Assembly (NCBI GenBank): GCA_036405235.1
Contig: DASWYA010000001.1
Coordinates: forward strand, 124,001 to 188,000
Source: JASLCR01 sp036405235
Lineage (GTDB): Bacteria > Patescibacteriota > Saccharimonadia > Saccharimonadales > Saccharimonadaceae
Direction: 5' to 3'
Length of the DNA: 64,000 nt
Translations under genes and position numbers: made by a program
Notes under the pieces: generated by a model
Database searches by the model: none
Seen by the model: only the letters and a program-made list of their open reading frames with translations
Told to the model about the DNA's origin: nothing
Shown here: piece by piece, positions 42,538 to 52,617 of the stretch
Layout of the letters: each line of letters starts with the position of its first letter
Position numbering within the stretch: the stretch's first letter is position 1

Positions 42538-44076
42538 TTACCCTCTTAGTTGTCCATGATTTCTTATCCAGCCGCCAGAATGATTCCTGATTAGCGCCTG
42601 ATTATTGCCATCGTTCTTTGCTATTTTATCAGCAACTGATGCATATATGGGCAAAGTAAAGCTAAATGTAGAGCCTTCTCCCTCGATACTTCTGGCTTCC
42701 ATGGTGCCGCCATGTGACTCGACGATACCTTTTGAGATATAGAGTCCAATGCCGGTACCGGCTACCGTTTCACGTGATCTGTGTGATCGATAGAATTTAT
42801 GGAATAGATTGGCGACGACATTTGGCGGCATACCGATGCCGTTGTCTTTCACGGAGACTTCCACGAAATTGCCTTGTACTTCGGCTGTAACAGATACAGC
42901 GCCACCCTCATTACTGTATTTGAGTGCATTGTCGATAAGGTTGCCAAAGACCTCAGAGGCGCTACCCGGATCGGCAGCAATAGTTGGCAAGTCTACAGGC
43001 AGATCAACGCTGAGGAGTCTGTGTTGCGAGCTGGCGCGAAGCTGCATGTCGTCGGCGATTATTCCGTAAATGTCACCTACGGTTGTTTCGATTAGATTTA
43101 CGCTGAGATGTCGCTGATCGTAGCGGGCGGAGTTTAGAATGTTGTTTATGTAGCTTGCGAGACGATTTGCCGAGACGATCAATCGATCAAAAAGTTCGCG
43201 CTGCTCGGGGTCGATTTCCCCATCAAGCTCGTCGACTAGCGTATCAAGATAGCCACGGATTACTGTGATAGGTCCTCGCAGTTCGTGTGCGGCAAAGGCG
43301 ATAAAATTAAGGTCATCTTCCTCTGGTGTGTACTCGGGACTTTTTTCAACAAATACGGCCACTACAGGAGCGCTTGCGCCTTTCTGGTATGATGCAACGA
43401 TGTCGTAAAGCTTTCGACCCTCTTCTCCGGCAGGTTTTGAGGCTACGCGTACCCATGTTTTTTCAGCGTGAACGGTCTTTTGCTCACATTCTTGGATCCA
43501 GGCCTCGATGCTTGTATCTGTGTAGAATTGGACATCTAATGTCGTTAGGCCATCTGGATTTTTATGAGTTGGGACGGCATCGTTGTGAAATATAAGCTTG
43601 CCATCTGCGTCAAACATAGCGATTCCAGTACTGCTGCGAAGCAGGCTTTCCTCGGTGTTGTATGAAGTTGTTTCTGGAGAGTCATCTTGCTTTTTCTCTT
43701 CACCTCCATCAGCTGCGAGACTGTGTACCATGTCGAGAACAGGTTTAAGACCGATTCGTTCGATCGATTTTTGATTGGGGTTGCTTGGCAGTAGCGGGGA
43801 TCGTTCACCACTGGCGCGAGAGAGTGCGGCGATTATTTCTCGAAGAGGCGCATTAATGACCTTTAAGAGTAGCAAGTTGATGGCGCATGCGACGACAAAA
43901 ACAGCAGCACTTGCAAGCCAAAAATGGATAGTAACGCTAATGTCCCCAAAGACGAGGAGTAATAAGACAATCGCAAGCACAAGGATCAGCTGCATGCATA
44001 TTACAATAAAAAAAGTTCGCTTCTTGTGGCGATTCCAGTAGGAGTGAATGCTCTCAGGAGGTTTTACTTTTTCCAT
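42538..44076 (-). CDS. Sensor histidine kinase with PAS domain
   Basis: The 512-residue kinase has two TM helices (about 18-42 and 50-74), a PAS-like domain (about 140-240), a HisKA motif NFIAFAAHELRGPITVIRGYL with the phosphorylated His near 263, and HATPase_c motifs NLIDNALKYSNEG, DNGIGMPPNVVANLFHKFYR and GTGIGLYISKG. It is downstream of and overlaps the DUF3048 gene by 13 bp, so envelope-related signalling is a reasonable inference. Confidence 0.9.
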   Translation of the reverse strand: MEKVKPPESIHSYWNRHKKRTFFIVICMQLILVLAIVLLLLVFGDISVTIHFWLASAAVFVVACAINLLLLKVINAPLREIIAALSRASGERSPLLPSNPNQKSIERIGLKPVLDMVHSLAADGGEEKKQDDSPETTSYNTEESLLRSSTGIAMFDADGKLIFHNDAVPTHKNPDGLTTLDVQFYTDTSIEAWIQECEQKTVHAEKTWVRVASKPAGEEGRKLYDIVASYQKGASAPVVAVFVEKSPEYTPEEDDLNFIAFAAHELRGPITVIRGYLDTLVDELDGEIDPEQRELFDRLIVSANRLASYINNILNSARYDQRHLSVNLIETTVGDIYGIIADDMQLRASSQHRLLSVDLPVDLPTIAADPGSASEVFGNLIDNALKYSNEGGAVSVTAEVQGNFVEVSVKDNGIGMPPNVVANLFHKFYRSHRSRETVAGTGIGLYISKGIVESHGGTMEARSIEGEGSTFSFTLPIYASVADKIAKNDGNNQALIRNHSGGWIRNHGQLRG

Positions 44077-45146
44077 GAGACACTTCCCTTACCGTTTGGA
44101 ACGGCTGTGATCCATGTCTGACCCCGTGCTAGAGCGATCTTTTCGCCGTTGCTGTCAGTAAAGGATAGTTGATCATTTTGGGTTGATTTTTTCCAAGTGG
44201 CTTTGATGGCTTGCCCGTTTTGGAAAATGACAGCTTGACCAGTGCCTTGGGTTTGGATACGCTCACGCCATGTTTCTTCCATGACTGTGCGTTCGTTGAC
44301 TTTGAGTGCGATGACGACCGTCGGACTGATCGTGCCCTTTTCACGATCTTTGTGAAGGGCACCACCTTGCGAGCGGGTGTATGTATTCGACTTCTTGTTG
44401 TAAGTGTAGCTGCTATTAAAGAGTTCACTGCTGACTTTTATAGTTACTTTACTCGCTGTGGCTTTTTTGGCTGGCGTAGGATCTGCGCGTTCAAATGGCT
44501 TTGGTGAGGATTTGGTATATTTCTTTTGGCGATTCAATGCGTCAAGTCGTTTGAAGCTTGTGTAGACGTTATGAGGAGCATAGCGGTCACTGGCACGCCA
44601 GTAGGCGCTGTCGTTGAAAAATTGGTCGATGTCACGAAAGTTGCCCCCGCGAATTTCCTTGAGTGCACGAGCACTGCCACCGACATGTGCGACACTAGCA
44701 TCAAAGGGTCTGATCCAGTCTGGGTGGTAGCTGCGCACACTCCGTACTGGACCGATAAGTGTGGGTTTATTTTGCTGGTAAAGCGCTAGAAAACGTGTAA
44801 TGCCACCTTCGGCGATAGCTTCATAGACGATCTCGGCATCTTTAATACCAGATTGTGGACGCGCATCGGGACTGTTTTCGATAATGATGGCAGTGACAGG
44901 TTTTGTCGTGTCCGATTCTTTTCCTGCTTTAAGACCAGTGAGTGGTGAGTAATATACTGGATCTGGTTTTTTTACTACGATGTCTTGAACGATTGCTGGC
45001 AGCGGTGTGCCGATTAGAGCCATAGCGACATTGGCTACAGTAGCTATGCCGAGCGCACTTGTAATGAGCAAGCTCGCCAAGCGATGGCGATTGATAAACG
45101 CCCGAAACTTCTCTAGATTGGCTGAGATCATCTTTTTTATTTTCAT
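44064..45146 (-). CDS. DUF3048 (YerB-like) lipoprotein-type/membrane protein
   Basis: A 360-residue protein with a single N-terminal TM helix (about 26-47) and then the DUF3048 domain: YYSPLTGLKAG, PVTAIIIENSPDARPQSGI, YEAIAEGGITRFLALY and GPVRSVRSYHPDW. The C-terminal part (about 230-360) is a second DUF3048 subdomain ending in QTWITAVPNGKGSVSW. It is extracytoplasmic; YerB is linked to sporulation or envelope in Bacillus but the function is unsettled. The next gene is divergent and begins in the intergenic region. Confidence 0.88.
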   Translation of the reverse strand: MKIKKMISANLEKFRAFINRHRLASLLITSALGIATVANVAMALIGTPLPAIVQDIVVKKPDPVYYSPLTGLKAGKESDTTKPVTAIIIENSPDARPQSGIKDAEIVYEAIAEGGITRFLALYQQNKPTLIGPVRSVRSYHPDWIRPFDASVAHVGGSARALKEIRGGNFRDIDQFFNDSAYWRASDRYAPHNVYTSFKRLDALNRQKKYTKSSPKPFERADPTPAKKATASKVTIKVSSELFNSSYTYNKKSNTYTRSQGGALHKDREKGTISPTVVIALKVNERTVMEETWRERIQTQGTGQAVIFQNGQAIKATWKKSTQNDQLSFTDSNGEKIALARGQTWITAVPNGKGSVSWKK

Positions 45147-45223
45147 AGTGTGAACTCTTGCTTTATTATACCATAAGCACGTTTGCTCATATTGATCCGA
45201 GCGCCAGTGTTATACTTGAGGAT

Positions 45224-46156
45224 ATGAAAAATACACCTTTACGATCAGAGCAAACGGAATTATCGCATTATTTTCACACGCTAGCAGGTAGTGATCCTGA
45301 TGTAGTATCGGTAATTATGGATATCGCTTCAGCGAGTAAGCGTATCAGCCATGAGGTTGAGCGAAGCGGGCTGTATGAACTTCACGGTACAGTGGGAGCA
45401 ACAAATATTCAGGGTGAAGAAGTTCAAATTCTAGATGATAGGTGTAACCAAGTCGTCAAAGACTATTTGATGAGTAATAATTCAGTGGCGGCATTGGCTA
45501 GCGAAGAAGAGGATGACGTCGTACCATGCAACAAATCTGGTCGACTGGCAGTTGCATTCGACCCAATTGATGGCAGCAGCAATATTGATATAAATGCTAG
45601 CGTTGGCACGATATTTTCTATCTTGCCGGCAGACTCTCAGGATGAGTCGGTGTTCTTGCAGCCAAGTGGTCGGCAGCTTGGGGCTGGGTATGTGCTGTAT
45701 GGAAGCTCGACTGTGCTGGTATTTAGTCTTGGCGACGGGATCGTGACCGAGTTTACGCTTGATCCTGATAATGGTGACTACTTTCAAACGATAGAGAGCA
45801 TAAAAGTACCCAAGTCTGGTGGGTTTGTAAGTTTTAACCCTTCTCTACTGCCAAAGCTTCGTCCGGCTGATGAAGAAAAATACAGAAGCATGCTCTACGA
45901 CGATGAGCGGAGTCATCGATATATAGGTGCGATGGTAGCCGATGTCCATCGCACTCTCCTAAAAGGTGGAGTATTTGCCTATCCTGAATTTAGGAAAGAC
46001 ACTGAATATGTCGGCAAATTACGTATGCAATACGAAGTCAAACCCTTGGGCTGGCTATTTGAGCAGGCTGGCGGCAAGGCGATGATTGGTGATATTCCTT
46101 GCGGCGAATTCCAGCCTGCTGCTCTTCACGAGCGTGTGCCAATTGAGCTTAGCTGA
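45224..46156 (+). CDS. fbp: Class I fructose-1,6-bisphosphatase
   Basis: The 310-residue product (start ATG 45224) has VGATNIQGEEVQILD, ASEEEDDVVPC and the metal-binding FDPIDGSSNIDINASVGTIFSI block, plus KLRMQYEVKPLGWLFEQAGGKA at the C-terminus. It hydrolyses fructose-1,6-bisphosphate in gluconeogenesis. A longer frame from 45158 is open but the extended -10 TGTTATACT (45211-45216) lies 7 nt before ATG 45224, so translation is leaderless there. Stop overlaps the convergent aldolase gene by 8 bp. Confidence 0.93.
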   Translation: MKNTPLRSEQTELSHYFHTLAGSDPDVVSVIMDIASASKRISHEVERSGLYELHGTVGATNIQGEEVQILDDRCNQVVKDYLMSNNSVAALASEEEDDVVPCNKSGRLAVAFDPIDGSSNIDINASVGTIFSILPADSQDESVFLQPSGRQLGAGYVLYGSSTVLVFSLGDGIVTEFTLDPDNGDYFQTIESIKVPKSGGFVSFNPSLLPKLRPADEEKYRSMLYDDERSHRYIGAMVADVHRTLLKGGVFAYPEFRKDTEYVGKLRMQYEVKPLGWLFEQAGGKAMIGDIPCGEFQPAALHERVPIELS

Positions 46157-47033
46157 TAGACGCTTGGTAGATACCGTCAATGGAATCAGAAAGTATCTGG
46201 TTGAACTCTTCGTCGGATTGCTGAGCAAATAAGCCTTCTGCTAGTGCACGACTAAAGCTTGCAATCATATTGTGATTTTCTGCGAGTTTTTGATTTGCCT
46301 CATCACGAGAGTAACCACCAGATAGCGCAACCACGCGAAGGACATTTGGATGGTTAATAAGATCAGCATAGAAATCAGGCACGCTTGGGATGGTAAGTTT
46401 GAGCATGACTTTTTGATCAGTGAGCTGGTCAAGGTGCTTAGTAAGCTCTGCTTTTAGGAGTGCCTCTGCCTCTGCCTTGTCTGGGCAGTTGATGTCAACT
46501 TCTGGCTCGACAATTGGCATGAGTTCGTGGGAGAGAATCTGGCTAGCTACTTCAAATTGTTGCTGAACCACGGCTGCAACGCCTTCGGGATTTGCTTGCT
46601 TGATGAGTGAGCGCATCTTGGTGCCAAAAATACCGGCTGATTTTGCGCGTACCAGTAGGCTGTCGAGCGTTGGCATTGGCTTTAAAATCTGTACACCATT
46701 TGCTTCATCCGCGAGACCAGAGTCCACTTTGAGAAATGGAACTACGTGCTTTACGTCCCAGAGGAACTGAGCAGTTGGCATGCCGTCGATGAGGCTGTCC
46801 ATAGTTCTTTCAAAGAGAATTGCGCCTAGAATTTTATCACCGCTAAATGCCGGCGCTTTGATAATGCGTGTGCGCATTTCGTGGACTTTATCGAACATCT
46901 CAGCTTCTGAGGAGTATTCTGATTCGGATACGCCGTACGCTGCGAGCGCTTTTGGTGTGCTGCCACCGCTTTGATCGAGCGCTGCGATAAATCCTTGGCC
47001 GCTGTGCATTTGTGTTGCTTGTTCTGTGTTCAT
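46149..47033 (-). CDS. Class I fructose-bisphosphate aldolase
   Basis: The 294-residue protein matches the small class I FBA: GFIAALDQSGGSTPKAL, SHELMPIVEPEVDI and the Schiff-base Lys in KVMLKLTIPS (about residue 212), with RVVALSGGYSR near the phosphate site. It cleaves or forms fructose-1,6-bisphosphate. GGAGGG 4 nt from the ATG shows it is SD-led. Convergent with fbp, so the two gluconeogenic steps are neighbours but are transcribed towards each other. Confidence 0.9.
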   Translation of the reverse strand: MNTEQATQMHSGQGFIAALDQSGGSTPKALAAYGVSESEYSSEAEMFDKVHEMRTRIIKAPAFSGDKILGAILFERTMDSLIDGMPTAQFLWDVKHVVPFLKVDSGLADEANGVQILKPMPTLDSLLVRAKSAGIFGTKMRSLIKQANPEGVAAVVQQQFEVASQILSHELMPIVEPEVDINCPDKAEAEALLKAELTKHLDQLTDQKVMLKLTIPSVPDFYADLINHPNVLRVVALSGGYSRDEANQKLAENHNMIASFSRALAEGLFAQQSDEEFNQILSDSIDGIYQASIS

Positions 47034-47108
47034 GTTCCCTCCAAAAGTAAATTACTCTCCTACTATAGCAAAGATATAGCATATTTCAGTGCTGAAAACA
47101 TAACCTTC

Positions 47109-48536
47109 TTATATGGATTCGATTGCTTGGGAGAGCCGAGCGAGCGATTTCTCTTTTCCGAGTAGTGCTAACGTGTCATTTAGTTGCGGACTAAATGGCG
47201 CCCAGGTGGTCGCAATACGAACAAGACTGAAGAGGATGCCCGGTTTTTGGCCGGTTGTTTCCAGGAGCTGATTAAGACTTTCCTGGATCTCTATCGGATT
47301 CCAAGTCTCAACTTTAGAGAGTTCGTCAATAGCAGCTGAGAGCAGTACCTTCTGTTCGCTTGAATCAAGCTTTTTCAGCTGTTTGTTGATAGTGATAAGT
47401 TCAAGGTCTGAGTGCGGCTCCTCAAAGAAGTAGCTGGTGAGGTTTGGTAAATCGCGAAGTGTCTTGAGGCGATCCTGAGCGAGTGTGAGCACTTGCTTTT
47501 TATAACTTTCAGGAGCTTTTTTGGCGCTTTCTGGCCAGAAAAATTCAACACGCTTGTAAAGTTCATCAAGAGATAGTTCGCGAATGAAATGTCCATTCAT
47601 CCAGAGTAAGCGCTTTTCGTCAAAGCGTGCGCCGCTACGCTGCACCCGGTCGAGACTGAATTTTTCAATTAGTTCGGCCATTGTAAATACCTCTTGCTCT
47701 GTGCCGTCATTCCAGCCCATAGTTGCGATGAAGCTATCGAGAGTTTCTGGCAAATAGCCGTCGCGGATGTAGTCGAGTACGTCTTTTGCGCCATCTCGCT
47801 TGCCGAGCTTTTTGTTCCCTTGCTCATTCATGATGTGGGGCATATGAGCAAATATTGGTGGCTCGAGACCGAGCGCCTCGTAGAGCGCCAAGTAGTTTGG
47901 CATGCTACTAATAAATTCCTGACCACGAATAACATGAGTAATGTTCATTTCGGCGTCGTCGACGATATGAGCGAAATTGTAGGTTGGGTAGCCATCGGAT
48001 TTTATGAGAATGAAATCGTCGACCACCTCTGGGCTTGTCGTGATATCGCCCATGACCTCGTCGTGATAGGTATAGCTTTTTGGTTCGCTCTTAAAGCGGA
48101 GTGGTGTCTGGCCATCCCAAGCTGGCGGATTTTCTGGCCGATGGTCGCGATAGCGAAATGCACGCTTCTCGGCCTGTGCTTGTTCACGGAACCCCTGGAT
48201 CTCTTCTTGGGTGTAAGGATCGGCATACGCTCTTCCCTGTTCAATTAATTTTTGCGCCCATTCTTTATAAGTAGCTAGACGGTCGGATTGTTTATATGGA
48301 CCATATAGTCCACCAATATCAGGGCCTTCGTCATAGTAAAGTCCGAGCGATTTCAGGCTTGCGATGAGGTGTTCAGCACTTCCCTCAACTTCTCGAACCT
48401 TATCGGTATCTTCAAGCCTGAGAACAAATTGACCATCGGCCTGTCTAGCTACTAGAAAAGCAAACAATGCGGTGCGAATACCGCCAACGTGTAAATAGCC
48501 AGTAGGGCTTGGAGCAAAACGAGTGCGAACTGTCAT
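47109..48536 (-). CDS. gltX: Glutamyl-tRNA synthetase
   Basis: The 475-residue class I synthetase has RFAPSPTGYLHVGGIRTALF (HIGH variant), the GluRS insertion region with FILIKSDGYPTYNFAHIVDD, and KLGKRDGAKDV as the KMSKS equivalent. It charges tRNA-Glu (one is at 42039). TATAAT (48544-48549, minus) ends 7 nt before the ATG, so it is a clear leaderless candidate among essential genes. Confidence 0.95.
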   Translation of the reverse strand: MTVRTRFAPSPTGYLHVGGIRTALFAFLVARQADGQFVLRLEDTDKVREVEGSAEHLIASLKSLGLYYDEGPDIGGLYGPYKQSDRLATYKEWAQKLIEQGRAYADPYTQEEIQGFREQAQAEKRAFRYRDHRPENPPAWDGQTPLRFKSEPKSYTYHDEVMGDITTSPEVVDDFILIKSDGYPTYNFAHIVDDAEMNITHVIRGQEFISSMPNYLALYEALGLEPPIFAHMPHIMNEQGNKKLGKRDGAKDVLDYIRDGYLPETLDSFIATMGWNDGTEQEVFTMAELIEKFSLDRVQRSGARFDEKRLLWMNGHFIRELSLDELYKRVEFFWPESAKKAPESYKKQVLTLAQDRLKTLRDLPNLTSYFFEEPHSDLELITINKQLKKLDSSEQKVLLSAAIDELSKVETWNPIEIQESLNQLLETTGQKPGILFSLVRIATTWAPFSPQLNDTLALLGKEKSLARLSQAIESI

Positions 48537-48593
48537 TGAGATAATTATAACAGATAAGATAGTGCCATGAGGCTATAATTTCAAACTACAATA

Positions 48594-48614
48594 GAAGGAG
48601 TTAATCTCTCCTTC
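48594..48614. terminator. Hairpin downstream of the 48619 gene
   Basis: GAAGGAG-ttaatct-CTCCTTC inverted repeat (7 bp). The T tract is weak on either strand, so termination is plausible but not certain. Confidence 0.5.
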
Positions 48615-48618
48615 GTAA

Positions 48619-49569
48619 TCACATTGATGCTGCTATTTTGCGGATCTGGTCTTGAGACAACGGCGCGTCGCCGTTAATTGTATATAAAATGCCACCGTTA
48701 ACCCAGGCCGCATTTGAGCCAAAGGTATAGATAGTGAGGCCACCGTCAGACAAGACATCGTATTGTCCGTCGGATGAAGGCATAACATAGTTTTCGAGGA
48801 GTGCAGATGAGTCCCAATTGGTCTTTGACTGGTCAACGGTAAAGTTTTGCGGACCAACATTGGCGGCAAATTTCATGCTAACTTTCCCGCCAGAGTATGC
48901 AACGGGTCCGTTGAGGCTATAGCCGGACGGCTGATATGAAGGATAGTTCGCAGCAATGCCTGCCTGGATTGCAGCTACGCGTACTGAGAGGCTTGGTAGA
49001 TTGAGGTAGGTTAGATATCCAGCAAGTAGTACCACTGCCAAGCTAGCCGCGCTCGCGCTGACGAGGCGTGGATGGCGTTGTGAAAATGAAAGCTTCTTTT
49101 GTTTTTGTGGTTTAGCTGCATGTAGTGCTTTGGCGATTGCTTGCTCTTTCACGGCTTGAGCGCTTTGGTGATGTGGAGTGGCTGCCTGATGATGTGTCTT
49201 CTTTAGAGCAGCGGCTTTCTGCGTGGCTGGATGAGCCACTGGAGCAATATCGTTGACGGTTTTTCTCTGTGAGTGTGCGGTCGTAGGTCGTGTGGTAGCT
49301 GGAGCGAATTTATGAATCATAGAACTCTTTAGATGAGTTCGTACGGGTGTAGCAGCGGCAGAGTGATGTGCTTTTCGAGGATGTTCGGGTGTTTTAACAT
49401 GAGATCGGCTCAGTGTTTTTGTGCGTTCAGGAGTTTTATGCACATGAAGCGCATGGGTTGTTTTTCTTTCTGTAGAAGACGGAGTGTCTACCGTTTCTGT
49501 CGTCGATGCGCGCAGACCCGTCACGGGATCATACTTGACGCCATTTATTATTACTACTTGTTTGTTCAT
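48619..49569 (-). CDS. Disordered, single-TM protein with C-terminal extracellular domain
   Basis: A 316-residue protein: residues 1-165 are low complexity, rich in Thr/His/Lys/Pro/Ala (many HH and KTPE motifs), a TM helix at about 172-192 (LVSASAASLAVVLLAGYLTYL), then a compact domain (200-316) with SSDGQYDVLSDGGLTIYTFG that resembles DUF4367-type domains. The orientation puts the disordered part inside and the domain outside. Function unknown. Confidence 0.65.
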   Translation of the reverse strand: MNKQVVIINGVKYDPVTGLRASTTETVDTPSSTERKTTHALHVHKTPERTKTLSRSHVKTPEHPRKAHHSAAATPVRTHLKSSMIHKFAPATTRPTTAHSQRKTVNDIAPVAHPATQKAAALKKTHHQAATPHHQSAQAVKEQAIAKALHAAKPQKQKKLSFSQRHPRLVSASAASLAVVLLAGYLTYLNLPSLSVRVAAIQAGIAANYPSYQPSGYSLNGPVAYSGGKVSMKFAANVGPQNFTVDQSKTNWDSSALLENYVMPSSDGQYDVLSDGGLTIYTFGSNAAWVNGGILYTINGDAPLSQDQIRKIAASM

Positions 49570-49688
49570 CTTATCTACCTTACCCCTACGCCTTCTAGGC
49601 GCTCCTCTTGCTTAGACTAATTATATAATAATCATTAGCATGACGTTTCGCAAGTCCTTTTTATGGTCATATCCTATATAATCTAACT

Positions 49689-51140
49689 ATGAGTCCAAAG
49701 AAGACTAAGCGTTCAGAGCTTGCTTGGCGAAGTGTTCGCTACGGTATGATGGTTGTCACGATCGGTGTACTCTCTTTCGTGCTGCTCTTTGTCATGCTTG
49801 GTTATCGGTTCAATAGTGACCGAGGCACATTCCAGCAAGGCGGCCTAGTGCAGTTTATTTCGAAGCCAGACGGTGCTCGAGTGACGGTAGGTTCGGCTAA
49901 TCTCGCGAACAGGACACGCTCGAAAATCACACTCATTCCTGGCGACTATCTCGTAAAAATGGAGCGAGATGGCTATGAGTTATGGCAAAAGAATATCAGT
50001 GTCCACGCTGGCAAAGTGCTGTGGCTGAGCTCGGCAAGGCTTGTGCCGAAAGATCTCAAGACAGAGGATGTGCTTTCGCTCAAGGGACTTGCGTCGAGTT
50101 CTACGCGCACGAATGGAAGATACATGGCACTACTTGAGGACGGAACGAAGCCCATTATTAAGAGAGTTAGCTTGAGCGATGGTGATCTTGCAACACGCGA
50201 CATCATACTACCTGAGGAAAGTTATCAGGCTGGCAAGAAACATGTATTTCGTCTTGGTGATTGGAGTTCGGATGATCGTCATATTCTACTGAAGCATAGT
50301 TATGATAAGCGAAACGAGTGGTTGCTTGTAAATACTGATTCGGTGTCGGAAACCATCGCTATTCCAGCTATTGGCAAGATTGATCCAGTCGATGTGATAT
50401 ACGATCCGCGTAGCGACTCTAACCTAGTAGTTCGCTACAGTGATGGTACGGTGCGACTCATTGACGGTAGTAGCGGGAACGCTACTGAAACAATCTTGAA
50501 GAATGTCGACACCATACAAAGCTTTAGTAACTCTATTCTCTATACAAGCTCACCAGAGCCTGGAAAAGTAGAAGTCGGATACCTTACACTTGATAAAAGT
50601 ATTCCTCGTGTTTTAGCAACATACACTACTAAAAAGCCAGTGTATGCAGCTATGAGTCGGTATTTCGGAGATTTCTACCTCACTACAAGTGTAGGTGCCG
50701 ATACGACGATTGAGGGAATTTCGCAACTTACCTCAAGTGATGATACTCGGGTATCTACGCGTACAGTTGTAGCATCATTTAAGACTCCGAAAGATGTTTT
50801 TTCTATCAGCGTAGAAAATGCTGGTCGTTTCATTGTCTTTTCTGAAGCCGAGGCGACAAGCGTATATGACCTAGAGCTTGAGAAGCTTACCTCTGCGTCG
50901 ATTGACGGTGCAAAGAAGCCACTCGTGGAGCCGCTATCTTGGGTAGATGATCAGCACTTCTTAAGTAGTCAGTCGGGCTGGTTGCGACAGTACGAGTTTG
51001 ACGGTGCGAATCAGGCGAACATTGTACAAGTCGTAGACGGTACTAGTGCTGGCTATAGTCCAGATGGAACGTATCTGTATAGTATTGCTAAGGTGGGGCA
51101 AAGCTTTACCCTTCAGCGTACGAGAATGATCCTTCAGTAA
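49689..51140 (+). CDS. PEGA-domain surface protein
   Basis: The 483-residue product has an N-terminal TM helix (about 16-40), a PEGA domain (about 55-120; VQFISKPDGARVTVGSANLANRT, GDYLVKMERDGYELWQKNI), and then repeated beta-strand segments of about 60 residues suggesting a propeller (130-480). PEGA domains are seen on surface-layer and envelope proteins. TATAAT (49677-49682) ends 6 nt before the ATG. Convergent with the sortase gene. Confidence 0.8.
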   Translation: MSPKKTKRSELAWRSVRYGMMVVTIGVLSFVLLFVMLGYRFNSDRGTFQQGGLVQFISKPDGARVTVGSANLANRTRSKITLIPGDYLVKMERDGYELWQKNISVHAGKVLWLSSARLVPKDLKTEDVLSLKGLASSSTRTNGRYMALLEDGTKPIIKRVSLSDGDLATRDIILPEESYQAGKKHVFRLGDWSSDDRHILLKHSYDKRNEWLLVNTDSVSETIAIPAIGKIDPVDVIYDPRSDSNLVVRYSDGTVRLIDGSSGNATETILKNVDTIQSFSNSILYTSSPEPGKVEVGYLTLDKSIPRVLATYTTKKPVYAAMSRYFGDFYLTTSVGADTTIEGISQLTSSDDTRVSTRTVVASFKTPKDVFSISVENAGRFIVFSEAEATSVYDLELEKLTSASIDGAKKPLVEPLSWVDDQHFLSSQSGWLRQYEFDGANQANIVQVVDGTSAGYSPDGTYLYSIAKVGQSFTLQRTRMILQ

Positions 51141-51149
51141 AATCTAGTG

Positions 51150-52367
51150 TTACCTGCCGCCAAACAATCGTTCGATAAGTGTTGGATCTTTACCTGCGAT
51201 TTCCGGCGTAGCTTCAGTTGAACTAGCCTCGGGCGCTTTTGTGGCTTTGCTTGGTGCTGGGCTAATTTGTTCACCGATGACGAGCAATCGATCAGGATTA
51301 CTGACGCCAATCGGTACGCATGTTATGAGCGTGGCGTATGGTTTATCTCGACCGAGATCAAGTTTCGCGGCAGCATCTTTACCAACTACTAGCTTTTTTG
51401 TGACGCTATAAGTGTAGCGCGTACCCTTATAATTTAGGTAAAACACATCACCTTTCTGCATACTCTCAAGTCGTACAAAGACGAATTTCAGTTCTTGGTC
51501 ACCTGTTGTATACCACTCGTTGCTGCTATGTCCTGCGATACCAAAATTACCAAGCTCGCCAGGCTTACTGGTAACTCCTCTGAATCCACCAAAGTACGCA
51601 ACATTCTTTTTCATTGCTTCAAGTTGTCCGTTTGGCCCCTCATTTTGTGGTTTGGCATTGTAATCGACGCCAACATCAATGTTGAGCTTTGGAATAATAA
51701 GACGAGGTGCTGGATTTACCTTTACGGAAGTGGAAGGATCGACAATGATATTTCCCGGATCAATATTCCCTGGACTTGTATAAGCTTGGACATAACCAAA
51801 GATCACGGCATTGTACTGCAGGAATCCAAACATCAGGAAAACACAAGCTGCTGAGACAAGTGGGATAAAGTGTCGGCTTTTTCGGACTTTCTTTGCAGAA
51901 GTGCGGACTTTTCCTAGTAACTGAGAACGGAGATCGTCGAGTGCTTCATCTTCAGACATTGATTCTTTTTCGGAAACTTGTTTGGCTGCTAGTTCTCGAT
52001 TTTCTTCTTGGAGTTTTTCAGCATGAGCTTTGAATGTTTGGTTTGCTGATTCGACTGCGCCAACATAATATTGCTCATAATATTTTTGGTAATAGTTTTG
52101 CCATGAACTATGGTATTGTTGCCATTGGTTTTTAGCGACTGTATGGGGATTGTGTTGAGTATTGTGGTAGATGGCCGCTGCTGGTTGTTCGGATTGGCCC
52201 GAGACTGGAGCTGCTGATTCGGGTGCTTTTTGCTGGTTGTAGATTGCATTTATCTGCTCACGTGTCATTTGCGCGACAGCATCGTGCTGCCTGGAATGAT
52301 CACGAAGAGGAGGCGTGATAGAGCCACGCTGGTCATCAAGGGGTTGTGTGGTGTCATTTGGTCGCAT
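51150..52367 (-). CDS. Sortase family transpeptidase
   Basis: The product (405 residues from ATG 52367; a GTG at 52385 is also open) has a long Gln/Asn/His-rich disordered N-terminus, a TM helix at about 175-200 (LVSAACVFLMFGFLQY), and a sortase core: PRLIIPKLNIDVGVDY, catalytic His in IAGHSSNEW, Cys in LITCVPIG and Arg in DRLLVIG. It anchors or crosslinks surface proteins. Substrates with LPXTG signals are not visible in this window. It is convergent with the PEGA gene. Confidence 0.9.
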   Translation of the reverse strand: MRPNDTTQPLDDQRGSITPPLRDHSRQHDAVAQMTREQINAIYNQQKAPESAAPVSGQSEQPAAAIYHNTQHNPHTVAKNQWQQYHSSWQNYYQKYYEQYYVGAVESANQTFKAHAEKLQEENRELAAKQVSEKESMSEDEALDDLRSQLLGKVRTSAKKVRKSRHFIPLVSAACVFLMFGFLQYNAVIFGYVQAYTSPGNIDPGNIIVDPSTSVKVNPAPRLIIPKLNIDVGVDYNAKPQNEGPNGQLEAMKKNVAYFGGFRGVTSKPGELGNFGIAGHSSNEWYTTGDQELKFVFVRLESMQKGDVFYLNYKGTRYTYSVTKKLVVGKDAAAKLDLGRDKPYATLITCVPIGVSNPDRLLVIGEQISPAPSKATKAPEASSTEATPEIAGKDPTLIERLFGGR

Positions 52368-52468
52368 ACTTTTCTCTAGTCCCACTCTTCTAGAATCAGC
52401 TGGCTACGTAAAGTGCTAATTCGCTACACTTTATTGTACAATAAGAGGAGTCTTTTGACACCTAACAT

Positions 52469-52555
52469 GCCGCGGTGGTGGAATTGGTAGACACGCAAGA
52501 CTCAAAATTTTGTGTCCTTACGGACGTGCCGGTTCGATTCCGGCTCGCGGTACCA
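52469..52555 (+). tRNA. tRNA-Leu (anticodon CAA)
   Basis: Acceptor GCCGCGG pairs with TCGCGGT (two G-U pairs), D-arm GTGGAATTGGTAGACAC, anticodon loop CTCAAAA with CAA at 34-36, a long variable arm (GTCCTTACGGAC), T-arm GCCGGTTCGATTCCGGC, discriminator A and encoded CCA. The long variable arm is typical of tRNA-Leu. Confidence 0.95.
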
Positions 52556-52566
52556 AGAATGAATTC

Positions 52567-52600
52567 AAAAACTGTCAGATCCTTATGATTTGACAGTTTT
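52567..52600. terminator. Bidirectional terminator
   Basis: AAAACTGTCA...TGACAGTTTT stem flanked by A and T tracts serves tRNA-Leu on the plus strand and the convergent gene at 52618 on the minus strand. Confidence 0.85.
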
Positions 52601-52617
52601 AAATTAACGACGAAGGC